Source: Bacteroidales bacterium
GTDB lineage: Bacteria; Bacteroidota; Bacteroidia; Bacteroidales; P3
Direction: 5' to 3'
DNA length: 48,377 nucleotides
Assembly (NCBI GenBank): GCA_017448185.1
Contig: JAFSLX010000043.1
Coordinates: 1 to 48,377 of the forward strand
Shown: piece by piece, positions 1-7,445 of the stretch
Position numbering within the stretch: the first letter of the stretch is position 1
How the letters are laid out: each line of letters begins with the position of its first letter
Position numbers and translations under genes: made by a program
Notes under the pieces: generated by a model
What the model was told of the DNA's origin: nothing
Seen by the model: the letters and a program-made list of their open reading frames with translations, nothing else
Database searches by the model: none

Positions 1-8
1 ATTTCCAT
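1..8 (-). CDS. Possible start of an ArsE-like thioredoxin (5' tip only)
   Basis: Only eight bases are visible: an ATG on the minus strand reading Met-Glu-Ile/Met, 13 bases after the ArsG stop. Small TM0996/MTH895-type redox proteins (ArsE), which often begin Met-Glu-Ile, commonly accompany ArsF and ArsG. The assignment rests on position and three codons, so it is a guess about what lies outside the window. Confidence 0.3.
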
Positions 9-21
9 AATTGTTGTTGTT

Positions 22-735
22 TTATAAATATTTGATATAACATTCGTAAAGTCCGATGGCGATGAAAAGCGCGCCGACGATGAGCATCGTCCAACGCTCG
101 ATGGTCTTCATCCGTCCATAGAAGGTACCTATCTTGCCCACGCTGTAGGCCAGCAGCCACGCCACCACGATGACCGGCAGCGCCGTTGCCACGGCGAACA
201 GCACGGGCAGCAGCCAGCCGCCGCTTGCGGCAGCAGCCATCGGCACAAGCATGCCGAAAAAGAAAATGCCGCTCGATGGGCAGAAGGCCAGTGCGAACAG
301 CACGCCGAGCAGGAAAGCCCCCCAGCCGCCCCGTCGGGCCACACGCTCGCCGTCGGCCCGGATGCCTATCTGCGGCAGGCGCAGCCTGTCGGCAAACAAC
401 ATCAGCAAGCCGACGACCACCAATGCCGGACCCAGCATGCGCCCGCCCCACTGGGCGATGCCCTGCTGCAGTCCGAACACCGACGCCCCTTTGCGCAGCA
501 GGGCGATGAGCACGGTGCCGAGCACGGTGTAGGTCACCACCCGCCCCAGGGTGTAGAGGATTCCGTTCCAGAACACGCGACGGCGGTTCTCCACATCCTT
601 GCCGATGTAGCCGATGGCCGCTATGTTGGTGGCCATCGGGCAGGGCGAGATGGCCGTCAGCAGCCCCAGCAGCAGGGCTGTCAGCACCGGCGTGGTGCTG
701 CTTTCGAGCATCGAATTGAGCCATTCCATAGTCAT
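22..735 (-). CDS. arsG: ArsG-type aromatic arsenical efflux permease (CcdA/DsbD-like membrane protein)
   Basis: A 237-residue polytopic inner-membrane protein of the CcdA/DsbD transmembrane fold. Two family signatures are visible: Ser-Pro-Cys-Pro (SPCPMATNIAAIGY) in the first membrane segment and AFCPSSGIFFFG in a central one. Each carries the single cysteine that forms the redox pair in this fold. About six hydrophobic segments are seen. ArsG proteins are described as exporters of trivalent aromatic arsenicals working with the thiol proteins ArsE and ArsF. The gene overlaps the upstream arsF by four bases (ATGA), so translation is probably coupled. A second ATG two codons in (729) is an equally possible start. 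A cytochrome c biogenesis role (CcdA proper) is the alternative, but the ArsF partner favours arsenical export. Confidence 0.75.
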   Translation of the reverse strand: MTMEWLNSMLESSTTPVLTALLLGLLTAISPCPMATNIAAIGYIGKDVENRRRVFWNGILYTLGRVVTYTVLGTVLIALLRKGASVFGLQQGIAQWGGRMLGPALVVVGLLMLFADRLRLPQIGIRADGERVARRGGWGAFLLGVLFALAFCPSSGIFFFGMLVPMAAAASGGWLLPVLFAVATALPVIVVAWLLAYSVGKIGTFYGRMKTIERWTMLIVGALFIAIGLYECYIKYL

Positions 736-1151
736 TGCAGCATTTGGTCGATACTGTGGCGCAGTTCCGCCTTGAACTTGTCGGGATTCGAACGGGCATT
801 GGCGAAAGCCGTCTCCGTCAGGTTCTCACGCCTGTCGCCTCGGGCCACAAAGAGCGACGACCAGCTGACCTCGTAGCTCGCGGCCAACGGCTCGTTCTCC
901 CGCTGCGAGATGTCCACCACTTGCATCGCAAGGCGTCCCTCTTTTTTTGCATCGGCATACTCGTCCGTCACCTCGCGTGCCAGTTGCTCGATGGCGCGAC
1001 AGGTGGCACATCGTTGTTTGCCGTGGAAGTAGATGACCTCCACCTTTTGCGGGTCCGTTCCGACCGCTACGGCTGCAGGTGCTTCCGCTTGTCTCGTTCC
1101 GCAGCCCCAAAGCAACAGAGCCGCCAATGTTGTCAGGATTGTTTTCTTCAT
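732..1151 (-). CDS. arsF: ArsF-family thioredoxin-like lipoprotein
   Basis: A 139-residue exported protein. The N-terminus has a lipoprotein signal (LLWGCG, lipid-modified Cys about residue 17). The mature part is thioredoxin-like, with a Cys-Ala-Thr-Cys redox motif (QRCATCR) near residue 55 after the strand EVIYFHG. It matches the family annotated in Bacteroidota as ArsF, a periplasmic or membrane-anchored thiol protein paired with ArsE and ArsG. It is the first gene of the operon, with arsG overlapping its stop. A consensus promoter and two inverted repeats lie upstream, suggesting metalloid-responsive control. The exact reaction is not settled: family names mention nitroreductase subunits, yet only a thiol-redox fold is visible here. 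Confidence 0.7.
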   Translation of the reverse strand: MKKTILTTLAALLLWGCGTRQAEAPAAVAVGTDPQKVEVIYFHGKQRCATCRAIEQLAREVTDEYADAKKEGRLAMQVVDISQRENEPLAASYEVSWSSLFVARGDRRENLTETAFANARSNPDKFKAELRHSIDQMLQ

Positions 1152-1186
1152 TTTTTTTGATGTTTTGAGTGTTTTACTTATGTTTA

Positions 1187-1202
1187 TTCGTTATTCTACG
1201 AA
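1187..1202. promoter_or_regulatory. Second operator-like inverted repeat in the arsF leader
   Basis: TTCG-N8-CGAA has the same arms and the same 8-base spacing as the palindrome over the promoter. It lies inside the transcribed leader, 36 bases before arsF. The matching geometry suggests a second site for the same regulator. Confidence 0.45.
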
Positions 1203-1255
1203 CATATAATATGCAGTCAATCATTGTTTAAACCGATTCTTCGATGATGTTATTA

Positions 1256-1275
1256 TGTTCGCAAATATACGAACA
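1256..1275. promoter_or_regulatory. Operator-like palindrome enclosing the arsF -7 box
   Basis: TGTTCG and CGAACA are perfect inverted arms separated by 8 bases, and those 8 bases are exactly the -7 box. A protein bound here would block RNA polymerase. The geometry suits an ArsR/SmtB-family repressor, but no arsR gene is in the window. Confidence 0.55.
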
Positions 1276-1292
1276 ATATTTAAACTGCCAAA
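1262..1292 (-). promoter_or_regulatory. Promoter of the arsF-arsG operon
   Basis: On the minus strand, TTTG (1289-1292) and TATATTTG (1262-1269) are separated by 19 bases. This matches the Bacteroidota sigma-ABfr consensus (TTTG, 19-21 bp, TAnnTTTG). The predicted start of transcription near 1255 leaves a leader of about 100 bases before the arsF ATG at 1151. Confidence 0.75.
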
Positions 1293-1437
1293 TATTTTTT
1301 CAAAAAAAAACACCAAATAACCAACCGATAATTGCTGTCGCAACAGGTATTAACGGATAATTACACGGCAATTGACGTTATGCCTTGAGCCGAACGACGA
1401 GAACGCCATTTGCAATGATGCGGGACGGAATTCGGCG

Positions 1438-1469
1438 AAAAGAAAGCGGGCCCTAACCATTAGAGCCCG
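1438..1469 (-). terminator. Rho-independent terminator after the histidine-kinase relic
   Basis: Read on the minus strand, arms CGGGC (1465-1469) and GCCCG (1447-1451) form a stem, followed by CTTTCTTTT. It starts nine bases after the TAA stop of the kinase fragment. Confidence 0.5.
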
Positions 1470-1477
1470 ATGCGGGG

Positions 1478-1717
1478 TTAGGAATGGTTGGTGTTTTTGG
1501 CTATGGTGAAAACGAAGCGGACGCCGCTGTCGGCGTTCTGGAATGCGGTTATCGTACCGCCGTGCAGAGCCACGGCGTTTTTGACGATGGCGAGGCCGAG
1601 ACCAGTGCCTCCGAGTTTGCGGCTCCGGCCCTTGTCGACACGATAGAACCGCTCGAAGATACGCGACAGATGCTCCTGCGCGATTCCAACGCCATTGTCG
1701 GAGAAGGTGAATTGCCA
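1478..1717 (-). pseudogene. Sensor histidine kinase, C-terminal ATPase fragment
   Basis: Minus-strand translation gives the end of a HATPase_c domain. It shows an N/G1-type motif FSDNGVGI, the F box [10 protein letters not shown], the G2 motif [19 protein letters not shown], the terminal strand VRFVFTIA and a normal stop (TAA at 1478-1480). Roughly the last 75 residues are present. The dimerisation domain, sensor region and start codon are absent, because at about 1715-1735 the sequence changes into another gene running the opposite way. The surviving part is undamaged, so the loss is either recent or an artefact of assembly. Confidence 0.8.
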
Positions 1718-2492
1718 ATGGGTGTCGGCGTTTCTCTATCTTGGTGCCGGCACAGGAATGGGTGTGATGATGGTTGCACGCCGCTTTGGACGCATAACAA
1801 GGACGGAACAGCGGCTCGGACGGAAAGACGTGCCCTTCGCCGTGGCGATGGTGGTGCTCGACATTGCGGCACCCATACTGATGATGTACGGTCTGCGCGA
1901 CTGCCTGGCTGCCAACACGGCATTGTTGAACAACTTTGAGATTGTGGCCACGGCCCTCATCGCCCTGCTCTTCTTCCGCGAGGCGGTGGGCCGTCGGCTG
2001 TGGGCGGCCATCGGGCTGGTCACTGTGGCCAGCATCCTGCTGTCGCTCGACGGCGGCTCGGTGGGCGAGGCGTTCCACTTCTCCAAAGGGTCGCTGCTGG
2101 TGCTCGGAGCCACCGTCTGTTGGGGACTGGAAAATAACTGTACGCGCCAAATTGCCGACCGCGACCCGATGCAGATAGTCACCGTCAAAGGCTTTGGCTC
2201 TGGTTTTGGTGCGCTTGGTATTGCATTGGCTATCGGTGAATGTTTTCCGGCAGGAAAGCATATAGCCATATTGCTGTTGCTTGGTTTTGTGGCTTATGGC
2301 TTGAGTATCTATTGCTACACATACGCCCAGCGTATCATTGGCGCTGCCCGCACCAGCACATACTATGCTCTTGCTCCTTTCATTGGTGCGGTGCTTTCGT
2401 TCCTGCTGCTCGGTGAGCCGCTGACACCTCTATTCCTCCTCGCTGCCACCGTTATGGCAATCGGCTGCTGGTTGGCGGCGCAAGGTAAGTAA
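1718..2492 (+). pseudogene. EamA/DMT-family transporter lacking its N-terminus
   Basis: The open frame from about residue [11 protein letters not shown] onward matches 10-TM drug/metabolite transporters. It contains the first-repeat end (LLNNFEIVATALIALLFFRE) and the second repeat (VCWGLENNCTR through LAPFIGAVLSFLLLGEPL), ending in TAA at 2490-2492. About 35-45 residues, including the first membrane helix and the start, are missing compared with typical 290-300-residue members. The frame stays open upstream only because it crosses the antisense kinase fragment; the first candidate start there is a TTG at 1695. Truncated homologues are unlikely to function. Confidence 0.75.
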
Positions 2493-2550
2493 AACTTTTA
2501 AAATATAACCAATGTTTTTGTAGGCTGAATTCAGACTATGACAGCCATCA

Positions 2551-2599
2551 ACACAGAGAGGCAATCCTTTTCGGATTGCCCCTCTGTGTACTGTTTTTT
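2551..2599 (+). terminator. Strong terminator after the EamA gene
   Basis: Arms ACACAGAG...GGCAATCC (2551-2568) and GGATTGCC...CTCTGTGT (2573-2589) form a long near-perfect stem, followed by a T run at 2594-2599 on the plus strand. Confidence 0.8.
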
Positions 2600-2606
2600 A
2601 AGATGA

Positions 2607-2634
2607 TAAAAAAAAGGAGTCAAAAATTGACTCC
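2607..2634 (-). terminator. Terminator of tRNA-Ser
   Basis: On the minus strand GGAGTCAA and TTGACTCC (2627-2634 and 2616-2623) pair around a 3-base loop and are followed by nine T residues (2607-2615). The structure ends eight bases after the tRNA. Confidence 0.85.
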
Positions 2635-2641
2635 TTCTCAG

Positions 2642-2729
2642 CGGAAAGACAGGGATTCGAACCCTGGGACCCCGCAAGGGGGTCAACGGTTTTCGAGACC
2701 GCCCCGATCGACCACTCCGGCATCTTTCC
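2642..2729 (-). tRNA. tRNA-Ser(CGA)
   Basis: An 88-base class II tRNA. The acceptor arm GGAAAGA pairs with TCTTTCC, with discriminator G. The T-arm contains GGGTTCGAATCCC. The anticodon loop CTCGAAA gives anticodon CGA (codon UCG). A long variable arm (GACCCCC/GGGGTC) is typical of tRNA-Ser. CCA is not encoded. It has its own -7 box (2749-2756) and terminator, so it is probably transcribed alone. Confidence 0.92.
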
Positions 2730-2748
2730 ATCTTTCGAAAAACGAGTG

Positions 2749-2756
2749 CAAAAGTA
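2749..2756 (-). promoter_or_regulatory. -7 box of the tRNA-Ser gene
   Basis: TACTTTTG on the minus strand fits TAnnTTTG. Transcription would start near 2742, about 13 bases before the tRNA 5' end. No clear -33 TTTG is seen. Confidence 0.55.
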
Positions 2757-2785
2757 CTACTTTTTTCCGAATTGGAAAAGTTTTT

Positions 2786-3619
2786 TTAATTAGTTTGTTC
2801 TTGATGGTTGTTATCCAATGCTTTATTTTTCTTTTTTACTTCTACAACAAGGTTGTCTTCGGCAATAATGGTGTTTTGGAATTCTGCTTTTGCTTGTTCG
2901 AGAATCAGTTCTGGCTCACGATAACGTGCACTAATGTGGGTTAGAAGCAGTTGGCCTGCATTGGCTTTGTTGGCCAGTTGACCAGCCTGTCCAGCTGTGA
3001 GGTGTTGACGTTGCAATGCGAGTTCGGATAGGTCGTTGGCAAAAGTGCTCTCAAGACACAGGAGATCAGCGCCCTGTATGTAGGGTATGATATCTTCGGT
3101 ATAGACGGTGTCACAACAGTAGGCATAGCATCGAGGTTCGTTGTTTCCGCGCGGAATTTCGGTGATTCGGAATCCAAACGTGGGCACGGAATGCACTATA
3201 GGAAAGGCATCGATGGTGCAGCGTTTGTTCTCAAACACTCGGTGCATTCCTTCTACGAATTCCATCTCTACAAAGTTGGTTTCGTATCCAATATGATTGC
3301 CTGTAATTTCAAAGGTGCTCATAATTACTTCTTTTGCACCTTTGGGAGCAATAATTGTGACAGGTTCGGTGCGACCGCAGAGGTGCATGGTCGATAGTAG
3401 GCCGGGTAAACCGAAGAAGTGGTCGCCATGCAGGTGAGAGATTGCAATAGTTGAGATTGATTGCAGTTTCAAGTGGCAGTAGCGAATTCGGTCCTGTGTC
3501 CCTTCGGCGCAGTCGAGCAACAGCTTAAAACCGTTGATGTTAAGTGCCTGTGCACTGCAACGACGGTTACCGGTAGGCAGCGCGGCACCGGACCCTAATA
3601 TTTGTATAAAGAAGTTCAT
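2786..3619 (-). CDS. rnz: Ribonuclease Z
   Basis: The enzyme cuts the 3' trailer from tRNA precursors. The 277-residue protein is a metallo-beta-lactamase-fold nuclease. The zinc motif SHLHGDHFFGLPGLL lies near residue 62. Further ligands are His in IVHSVPTFG, Asp in YCCDTVYTE and His in LLTHISARY. The exosite segment (GRTEPVTIIAPKG) is also present. Length fits the short bacterial form, apart from a Lys/Asn-rich tail. The start ATG overlaps the stop of the upstream symporter gene (ATGA), so the two form an operon. The neighbouring tRNA genes in this genome that lack encoded CCA, like the adjacent tRNA-Ser, need this enzyme. Confidence 0.93.
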   Translation of the reverse strand: MNFFIQILGSGAALPTGNRRCSAQALNINGFKLLLDCAEGTQDRIRYCHLKLQSISTIAISHLHGDHFFGLPGLLSTMHLCGRTEPVTIIAPKGAKEVIMSTFEITGNHIGYETNFVEMEFVEGMHRVFENKRCTIDAFPIVHSVPTFGFRITEIPRGNNEPRCYAYCCDTVYTEDIIPYIQGADLLCLESTFANDLSELALQRQHLTAGQAGQLANKANAGQLLLTHISARYREPELILEQAKAEFQNTIIAEDNLVVEVKKKNKALDNNHQEQTN

Positions 3620-5091
3620 AACTTTTGTTTTTTGGGACGGATTAGCATAAGGAGCAGGAAGGTGATGGCACCGTTGATAAGCAGTATTTCAAAACCAAAA
3701 CTGTAACCGTTAAACCACGTCTCGGAGTTCATTTTCAGAATGTAGCAGATGATTGGCGATGCCACGGCCACAAGTGGGACCCAGCTGTCGAGCACTTTGC
3801 GTTTGGTGAATAAACCGAAGGCATACAAGCCAAGTAGTGGGCCATAGGTGAAACCAGCAATGTCAAACAGGGTATCGATAAGCGATTGGTTGTGGAATGG
3901 GCGGAAAGCGATGATAACCAGTAGGTAGAGCAGAGCAAAGGCGATATGCACCATGCGGCGTATTTGCAGCTCTTTATCGGCTGAGTATTTGATGTTTTTT
4001 CCAAAACCGAGGAAGTCGTAACAGAAGGTTGTGGTAAGTGCGGTCAAGGTGCCGTCAGCACTACTATAGCCTGCTGCCACCATACCAAGGACAAACATCA
4101 CGGCGGTGAATCCGCTCAGGCTGAAGGCTATCGATGGGAATATCTTATCGGGTACTACAACACCGTTATCGCCTATGGGCAGGGCAAAACCAGTTTGTTC
4201 GGCATAGGTGAGCAGGGCTGCTCCGAGGCAGAGAAACAAGATGTTGACCACAATAAAGAGCATGCTGCTGGTCATTACATTTTTCTGTGCATCGCGCAGA
4301 CTTTTGCATGTCAAGTTCTTCTGCATCATGTCCTGGTCGAGACCGGTCATGGTGATGGTGATGAACATTCCGCTGAGAATCTGCTTCCAATAGTATTTGG
4401 GAGCCGATGGGTTGGTCTCGAACATGTGTGTGTAGCCTTTCTCCGAAGAGGTATGGAGTAGTTCACCGAGCGACATGTCCATGTTGTTTAGTATGGCCAC
4501 CACGGTGGCTACAGCGGCAGCCAGCAGGAAGGTGGTCTGCAATGTGTCGGTCCACACCACCGTCTTGATGCCACCACGGAAAGTGTATAACAAAATAATG
4601 AAGATAAAGACCACAGCTGGTACCCCAAAGGGAATGCCCCATGCACGGAAGACAAATTCGTAGAGTACAAACACTACCAGATACATGCGGAGGGCAGAAC
4701 CCAGCAATCGAGACAGAATGAAAAACAGGGCACCGGTTTTTTCTGATGCAATGCCGAAGCGTTGCTCGAGATAGGTGTAGATGGAGGTAAGGTTGAGCTT
4801 ATAGTAAAGCGGTAAGAGGATGAGCGCAATGGCTGCATATCCAAGTACATAGCCGAATACCAAAGGCATGTATGTCCATTGTCCGCTGTATACTCCTCCT
4901 GGCACCGACATGAATGTTACGCCCGACAGCGAAGCACCAATCATGCCGTAGGCAACCACGAACCAAGGCGACCTGCGACCGGCACGGAAGAAAGCTTCAT
5001 TGCCTGTAGCACCGCGGCGCTGGCTTAGCCACATCACTAAAAAGAGAAGTAATGTATAGGCTACAAAACACAATAGTATAGTTAGTTCCAT
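3616..5091 (-). CDS. Sodium:solute symporter (SSS family)
   Basis: A 491-residue inner-membrane protein with about 13 membrane helices and the SSS fold. Seen are an unwound first core helix (GMIGASLSGVTFMSVPGGVY), the Na+-site region and a later GMVAAGYSSADGTLTALTTT segment, where the paired serines match the conserved Na2-site position. The substrate cannot be read from sequence; Bacteroidota members of this branch are annotated only as sodium/solute or SLC5-like. I choose the ATG at 5091 (MELT) rather than the upstream codon at 5106, because the -7 box at 5118-5125 predicts transcription starting near 5111. The gene is co-transcribed with rnz and would use the Na+ gradient built by NQR. Confidence 0.85.
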   Translation of the reverse strand: MELTILLCFVAYTLLLFLVMWLSQRRGATGNEAFFRAGRRSPWFVVAYGMIGASLSGVTFMSVPGGVYSGQWTYMPLVFGYVLGYAAIALILLPLYYKLNLTSIYTYLEQRFGIASEKTGALFFILSRLLGSALRMYLVVFVLYEFVFRAWGIPFGVPAVVFIFIILLYTFRGGIKTVVWTDTLQTTFLLAAAVATVVAILNNMDMSLGELLHTSSEKGYTHMFETNPSAPKYYWKQILSGMFITITMTGLDQDMMQKNLTCKSLRDAQKNVMTSSMLFIVVNILFLCLGAALLTYAEQTGFALPIGDNGVVVPDKIFPSIAFSLSGFTAVMFVLGMVAAGYSSADGTLTALTTTFCYDFLGFGKNIKYSADKELQIRRMVHIAFALLYLLVIIAFRPFHNQSLIDTLFDIAGFTYGPLLGLYAFGLFTKRKVLDSWVPLVAVASPIICYILKMNSETWFNGYSFGFEILLINGAITFLLLMLIRPKKQKL

Positions 5092-5117
5092 ATTATTTCT
5101 TTGCAAATCTAATGTTG

Positions 5118-5125
5118 CAAAGATA
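5118..5125 (-). promoter_or_regulatory. -7 box of the symporter-rnz operon
   Basis: TATCTTTG on the minus strand fits TAnnTTTG exactly. The predicted start near 5111 leaves a leader of about 20 bases to the ATG at 5091 and argues against the longer reading frame. Confidence 0.6.
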
Positions 5126-5136
5126 CGAAAAAAATA

Positions 5137-6972
5137 TCATTTTTCTCGCGAATTATCGTTTTGCCTCAGGTAATCGTATACAGTTTTGGCTTTAGCGGGA
5201 CCGATGGCAGCCGCCAGGTCATCGACAGTCTGCAGTTTTATCTGTTTGACAGAGCCGAAACGCAGCAGCAGGTCGTGGGCTGTTTTCTGTCCGATTCCTG
5301 GGATGTCGGTCAGCGAGGTGCGGAAAGTACCTTTTGAGCGTTTGTCTTTGTGGAAAGTAATGGCGAACCTGTGCACCTCGTTTTGGATTTGTTCCAGCAG
5401 ATGAAATAGTGGGTCGGTTGGTTTCAATCCAATCACCTTTGGCGGGAAACCATAGAGGAGTTCGTTGGTATGGTGGTGGTCGTCTTTGGCGAGGCCGGCA
5501 ATGGGGAGGTCGAGCTTGAGTTGGTCTTGAATCACTTCGCGAGCCACCTCCATCTGCCCTGCTCCACCGTCGACGATGAGCAGGTCTGGCAGTGTTTTCC
5601 CCTCGTCGTTCAGCCGCTTGTAACGTCGAAAAATCACTTCGGCCATCGAGGCATAATCGTCAGGTCCTTCGACTGTTTTGATGTTGTACTTGCGGTATTC
5701 CTTTCGGTTGGGCTTGCCGTTGGTGAAGCGTACCATGCCTGCTACCGGGTAGGCCCCTTGGATGTTCGAATTGTCGAAGCATTCGATGTTTACAGGTAGC
5801 GTAGGCAGCTGGAGTGCTCGTTGTATTCGCTCCAACAGGTGCTCGTTTCGACGCGACGGCTTTCCCTCGTCGGGGTCGACTAAGGCACGCTGGTGGCGGC
5901 ATTGCAGTTGGTACGATTCCACATTGCGAAGCGATAGTTCGAGCAATTTCCTTCTGTCGCCGCGCGGTTCAATGGTCTGTTGCAGGTAGTCGACCGGCAG
6001 ATCGGGTACGGCCATTGGCAATACCACTTCGCGTGCTGTGCTTTGAGTTTGTTCGTGCAGGGCTGGTACGACGGTGGCCAGTATCTCGGCATCGCTTTCG
6101 TCGAGTTGTTTTTTTATTTCGTTCGAGAAACTGTATATGATACTTCCATTCTTGATACGCAGCATATTGACGTAGGCATAGCGCTCGTCGCTCAGGATGG
6201 TCACTACGTCGACATCCTTCACGTTGGTATCGACCACTGTCGAGCGGCTTTGATATTCTTCCAGCAAACGTACCTTTTTTTTCAACGCTTCGGCCTCTTC
6301 AAATCGTAGTTCCTGTGCCATCGCAAACATACGCTGTTTCAGGTCGTCGAGTATGTCGCCGAAGTCGCCTTTCAGTATCCGGCGTATGTTTTCGATTGTG
6401 GCAAGATAGTCCTCCTTGCTTTGCAGCCCAGCACAGGGTGCTCCGCACAGGCCAATCTGGTGTTTCATGCAGGGACGTTTCCCCATGTGGTCGCAAGTTC
6501 GGTAACTGAACAGTTGGCGTATAATGTCTTGCAGCTCACGCAGTATGCGGCCGTTGGGATAGGGACCGAAATATTGTCCCTTGAGGTTGTGTCGGCGGGT
6601 ATACAGCAGGCGGGGATATTCTTCGTCGGTCAGCAGCAAGTAGGGATACGTCTTATCGTCTTTCAGCATGCTGTTGTAGCGTGGCTGATAGCGTTTGATA
6701 AGGCTGTTTTCAAGCAGCAAGGCATCCACCTCGGTGGCTACAACGGTGACACGAATGTCGTACACCGAACGCACCAGCATCTTGATTTTGGGCGTTTTGT
6801 CGTCGTAATGGCTAAAGTAACTGCTCACGCGTCGTTGCAGGTTGCGGGCTTTGCCCACATAAATAACCTTGCCCGATGCGTCAAGGTGTTGATACACCCC
6901 GGGATTTTCCGGGATGGTTTTCAGGCGCAGCAGGATGCGCTCGATGTTGGGATTGATGTCCGGACCTATCAC
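5137..6972 (-). CDS. uvrC: Excinuclease ABC subunit C
   Basis: UvrC makes both incisions in nucleotide excision repair after UvrAB loads it. The 611-residue protein shows the GIY-YIG nuclease (PGVYQHLDASGKVIYVGKA, residues about 22-45) and a Cys cluster (CDHMGKRPCMKHQIGLCGAPC), probably an iron-sulfur site. These are followed by a UVR domain (LRFEEAEALKKKVRLLEEY), an RNase H-like nuclease (IECFDNSNIQGAYPVAGM) and a C-terminal helix-hairpin-helix (LTDIPGIGQKTAHDLLLRFG). The start is GTG, overlapping the gldH stop as GTGA, so it depends on translation of gldH. It is the last gene of the operon. Confidence 0.95.
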   Translation of the reverse strand: MIGPDINPNIERILLRLKTIPENPGVYQHLDASGKVIYVGKARNLQRRVSSYFSHYDDKTPKIKMLVRSVYDIRVTVVATEVDALLLENSLIKRYQPRYNSMLKDDKTYPYLLLTDEEYPRLLYTRRHNLKGQYFGPYPNGRILRELQDIIRQLFSYRTCDHMGKRPCMKHQIGLCGAPCAGLQSKEDYLATIENIRRILKGDFGDILDDLKQRMFAMAQELRFEEAEALKKKVRLLEEYQSRSTVVDTNVKDVDVVTILSDERYAYVNMLRIKNGSIIYSFSNEIKKQLDESDAEILATVVPALHEQTQSTAREVVLPMAVPDLPVDYLQQTIEPRGDRRKLLELSLRNVESYQLQCRHQRALVDPDEGKPSRRNEHLLERIQRALQLPTLPVNIECFDNSNIQGAYPVAGMVRFTNGKPNRKEYRKYNIKTVEGPDDYASMAEVIFRRYKRLNDEGKTLPDLLIVDGGAGQMEVAREVIQDQLKLDLPIAGLAKDDHHHTNELLYGFPPKVIGLKPTDPLFHLLEQIQNEVHRFAITFHKDKRSKGTFRTSLTDIPGIGQKTAHDLLLRFGSVKQIKLQTVDDLAAAIGPAKAKTVYDYLRQNDNSREK

Positions 6973-7445
6973 TCGGGCAGTTCCATTGGTGCTTTCTCGA
7001 TGGTGAGACGGATGCTGTGGATACCTTCAAGATCGTACTGGCTGGTGGCTTGGCCCAGCTCCATGCGGTGCTCCCCGCGGCTGTTGAAGCTGAAATAGCT
7101 GCGTATGCGACCGGTTACCACGCGATAGCCGTCAATCACTTCTCCTTTCGGACGGCCATTCTCGGCCAATGCTACATCGGCGTAGAACATACGGCGTTCA
7201 TCGTTGGGACTGTATAGGTTGACTGTCATCGGCAGGCTGTTGTAGCGGTACCTTGCGGTGTCGACAGCCACGGTGATGTCTATATTGTAGTAGTCCTCGA
7301 TGTTGTTTATGTCGAGGGTATAGACTTCAGGTGTGAAGCCGTTCCATACGTTGTTGTTGAAGGTCCGCTCTTCGTCGTAGAGGATTGAGTTGCCACAGGC
7401 GGCAAACAGCAGTGCCGCCAATGAGTAATAAAGCAGTTTCTTCAT
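6969..7445 (-). CDS. gldH: GldH-type gliding/T9SS lipoprotein
   Basis: A 158-residue lipoprotein (signal LLYYSLAALLFAACG, lipidated Cys about residue 17). The body has the GldH pattern: a Trp after an early acidic segment (TFNNNVWNGF), paired beta strands (NIDITVAVDTARYRYNSLPM), and a terminal region ending in an amphipathic strand (GIHSIRLTIEKA). GldH is needed for gliding and T9SS function in Flavobacterium, where it acts with the PorKLMN-class machinery at the periplasmic side of the envelope. It overlaps asd upstream and uvrC downstream. Its presence in an operon headed by a T9SS-secreted protein fits that role. Assignment is by pattern only. Confidence 0.75.
   Translation of the reverse strand: MKKLLYYSLAALLFAACGNSILYDEERTFNNNVWNGFTPEVYTLDINNIEDYYNIDITVAVDTARYRYNSLPMTVNLYSPNDERRMFYADVALAENGRPKGEVIDGYRVVTGRIRSYFSFNSRGEHRMELGQATSQYDLEGIHSIRLTIEKAPMELPE

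Noticed and set aside
1350..2261. 303-residue minus-strand frame spanning the truncated genes
   Set aside because: It crosses the kinase relic in the wrong frame and the EamA gene in antisense, and shows no recognisable domain.
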